This document shows positions 62,731 to 64,000 of a DNA stretch of 64,000 bases, in pieces. Every line of letters starts with the position of its first letter. Positions within the stretch are counted from its first letter, which is position 1. The notes below the pieces were generated by a model, which saw only the letters and a list, made by a program, of their open reading frames with translations, was not told the origin of the DNA and searched no databases. Origin of the DNA: Lachnospiraceae bacterium (GTDB taxonomy: Bacteria > Bacillota > Clostridia > Lachnospirales > Lachnospiraceae); contig JAILRP010000074.1 of assembly GCA_024698075.1 (NCBI GenBank), forward strand, positions 62,001 to 126,000, given 5' to 3'. A program made the position numbers and the translations under genes.

Positions 62731-62749
62731 GATCTTTCCACCTCTTTCT

Positions 62750-64000
62750 TTAGTGTTCTATGCCTTCTTCTTCAAGTATCTCTCTGACCAGGACCCTCTC
62801 GTCCATAGGATATTTCACTCCGCATATCTCCTGGTAATCCTCGTGCCCCTTTCCGGCGAGCACGATGATGTCGCCTTCCTCTGCATTTTTAATGCAGTAG
62901 CGTATCGCTTCCTTTCTGTCCGGGATCGTGACGTAGCTGCCGTCCGTCCTGTCTATCCCGGTGCGGATGTCGGCTATGATGTCAAGCGGCTCTTCATGGC
63001 GCGGATTGTCGGAAGTTATGACAGTAAGGTCCGCAAGCCTTCCCGAGACTTCTCCCATCTCAAACCTCCTGTTTCGGTCGCGGTTCCCGCCACATCCGAA
63101 CAGGCATACGAGCCTTTTGGGCTCATAGGCCCGAAGCGTGGTCAGAAGGCTCTCAAGCGCCATCGCATTGTGCGCATAATCGATAAGGAGAGTATAGCCG
63201 CTGCCCGCCTTCACGCGTTCGATCCGACCTAGCACATGGCCTTTCGGAAGCGCCTCTTCCACCTTCTCATCATCTATCCCCATCTCGGCACATACCGCCG
63301 CGGCGCAAAGTCCGTTATATACGGAAAACATTCCGGGCATGTTGATAAGGACGTGATGGTCCTTCCTTCCCTTTATGTCGAATTCCATTCCGAGTTTCCC
63401 GCCGCCGCCGACAAACCTGATATTTTCGGCCATGTAGTCAAGGCCCTTCGAAACACCGTACGTTACGACAGTGCATGTGGCATTCTCAAGTATCCTGCCG
63501 ACATGGGCGTCATCGCCGTTAACGATGCCGACCCTGCACTGCCGAAACAACATCGACTTGCAGGAAATGTAATGGTCAAAGTCAGTATGCTCATTGGGCC
63601 CGATATGGTCCGGCTCTATGTTCGTGAATATCCCTATGTCAAAATCGATCCCCAGGGTACGGTGGAGCATGAGTGCCTGGCTGCTGACTTCCATGACCAC
63701 GGTGTCGCAGCCGCTGTCCGCTATGCGGCGCAAAAGCTTCTGAAGGAGAGGCGAATCGGGCGTGGTGTTCTGGGCATGCTCATGCTCATCGCCTATTACC
63801 GTCTCTATCGTGCCGATGAGCCCGACCTTTCTTCCGGCCTGCTCAAGTATCGACTTTATGAGATATGTCGTCGTAGTCTTGCCCTTCGTGCCGGTGATCC
63901 CTATCATGAAAAGTTCTCTTGACGGATAGCCGTAATGTGCACAGGCGATATGCGCCATGGCCTCCCTTGTCGAGGCGGTCTTTATCACCGCCGTCCCTTC
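62750..64000 (-). CDS. murE: UDP-MurNAc-tripeptide synthetase MurE, 5' end outside window
   Basis: Adds the third residue of the peptidoglycan stem to UDP-MurNAc-L-Ala-D-Glu in the cytoplasm. 416 residues are visible and open to the edge, so the first roughly 80 residues are missing. ATP-binding GTKGKTTTTYLI is near the start of the visible part. Middle-domain Glu/His motifs are present (TNIEPDHIGPNEH). The substrate-specificity motif reads DNPRHEE, the form typical of meso-diaminopimelate-adding enzymes, so the wall should contain mDAP. A GTG at 63988 is not the real start because the frame stays open beyond it. Confidence 0.94.
   Translation of the reverse strand, partial: EGTAVIKTASTREAMAHIACAHYGYPSRELFMIGITGTKGKTTTTYLIKSILEQAGRKVGLIGTIETVIGDEHEHAQNTTPDSPLLQKLLRRIADSGCDTVVMEVSSQALMLHRTLGIDFDIGIFTNIEPDHIGPNEHTDFDHYISCKSMLFRQCRVGIVNGDDAHVGRILENATCTVVTYGVSKGLDYMAENIRFVGGGGKLGMEFDIKGRKDHHVLINMPGMFSVYNGLCAAAVCAEMGIDDEKVEEALPKGHVLGRIERVKAGSGYTLLIDYAHNAMALESLLTTLRAYEPKRLVCLFGCGGNRDRNRRFEMGEVSGRLADLTVITSDNPRHEEPLDIIADIRTGIDRTDGSYVTIPDRKEAIRYCIKNAEEGDIIVLAGKGHEDYQEICGVKYPMDERVLVREILEEEGIEH

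Overview
The window reads as a chromosomal segment of an anaerobic, polysaccharide-using clostridium, most likely a gut or rumen Lachnospiraceae. The grounds are roughly 50% GC, strong AGGAGG-type ribosome binding sites, a meso-DAP-type MurE, YesM/YesN two-component systems beside sugar ABC transporters, an intracellular GH115 enzyme, PASTA kinase signalling and many c-di-GMP-type proteins. I cannot name a genus. All 49 protein genes lie on the minus strand, so transcription runs from high to low coordinates, and genes are packed in overlapping operons. No gap exceeds 300 bases. No tRNA, rRNA, CRISPR array, insertion sequence or prophage was seen.

Layout in transcription order (64000 down to 1). 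(a) murE (cut by the edge), a GlsB-type membrane protein, two tandem CNNM/CBS proteins and a chemoreceptor with an internally triplicated sensor. (b) rpsB-tsf, then a CofE-like ligase. (c) A glucuronoxylan side-chain locus: GH115 alpha-glucuronidase, an acetylesterase-type SGNH enzyme, a YesM/YesN pair, a lipoprotein and two permeases. (d) A 4'-phosphopantetheinyl transferase and a DRE-TIM acyltransferase (Re-citrate or homocitrate synthase-like). (e) A zinc/cadmium efflux operon (stand-alone HMA protein, P1B-ATPase, SmtB-type repressor) that runs by a 4-base overlap into a second YesN/YesM pair. (f) A pentose operon: binding protein, ATPase, two permeases, second binding protein, FGGY kinase, AraD. 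(g) A small unknown protein and a DUF2298 multispan membrane protein. (h) A FIST sensor protein with a fusion of 2[4Fe-4S] ferredoxin, [FeFe]-hydrogenase-like domain, degenerate GGDEF and intact EAL. (i) xpaC-telA joined to two 7TM-GGDEF-EAL proteins, an EAL/HDOD protein and a small unknown protein. (j) The conserved housekeeping run priA-def-fmt-(Zn peptidase)-rsmB-rlmN-stp-prkC-rsgA-rpe.

Functionally, (c) and (f) together look like side-chain harvesting from arabinoglucuronoxylan: MeGlcA- and acetyl-decorated oligosaccharides are imported and trimmed in the cytoplasm, and a pentose is imported and fed through L-ribulose 5-phosphate. Regions (h) and (i) form a signalling district in which every GGDEF is degenerate and only some EAL domains keep their catalytic residues, so the local logic is c-di-GMP breakdown or sensing rather than synthesis. 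The most unusual item is the hydrogenase-like/EAL fusion paired with a FIST protein, a candidate redox- or H2-responsive c-di-GMP phosphodiesterase. Regulatory sites read directly from the sequence include several sigma-A promoters, strong intrinsic terminators, intercistronic hairpins behind both main sugar-binding-protein genes, an SmtB-type operator, and a 22-base-spaced direct repeat that is a candidate response-regulator site.
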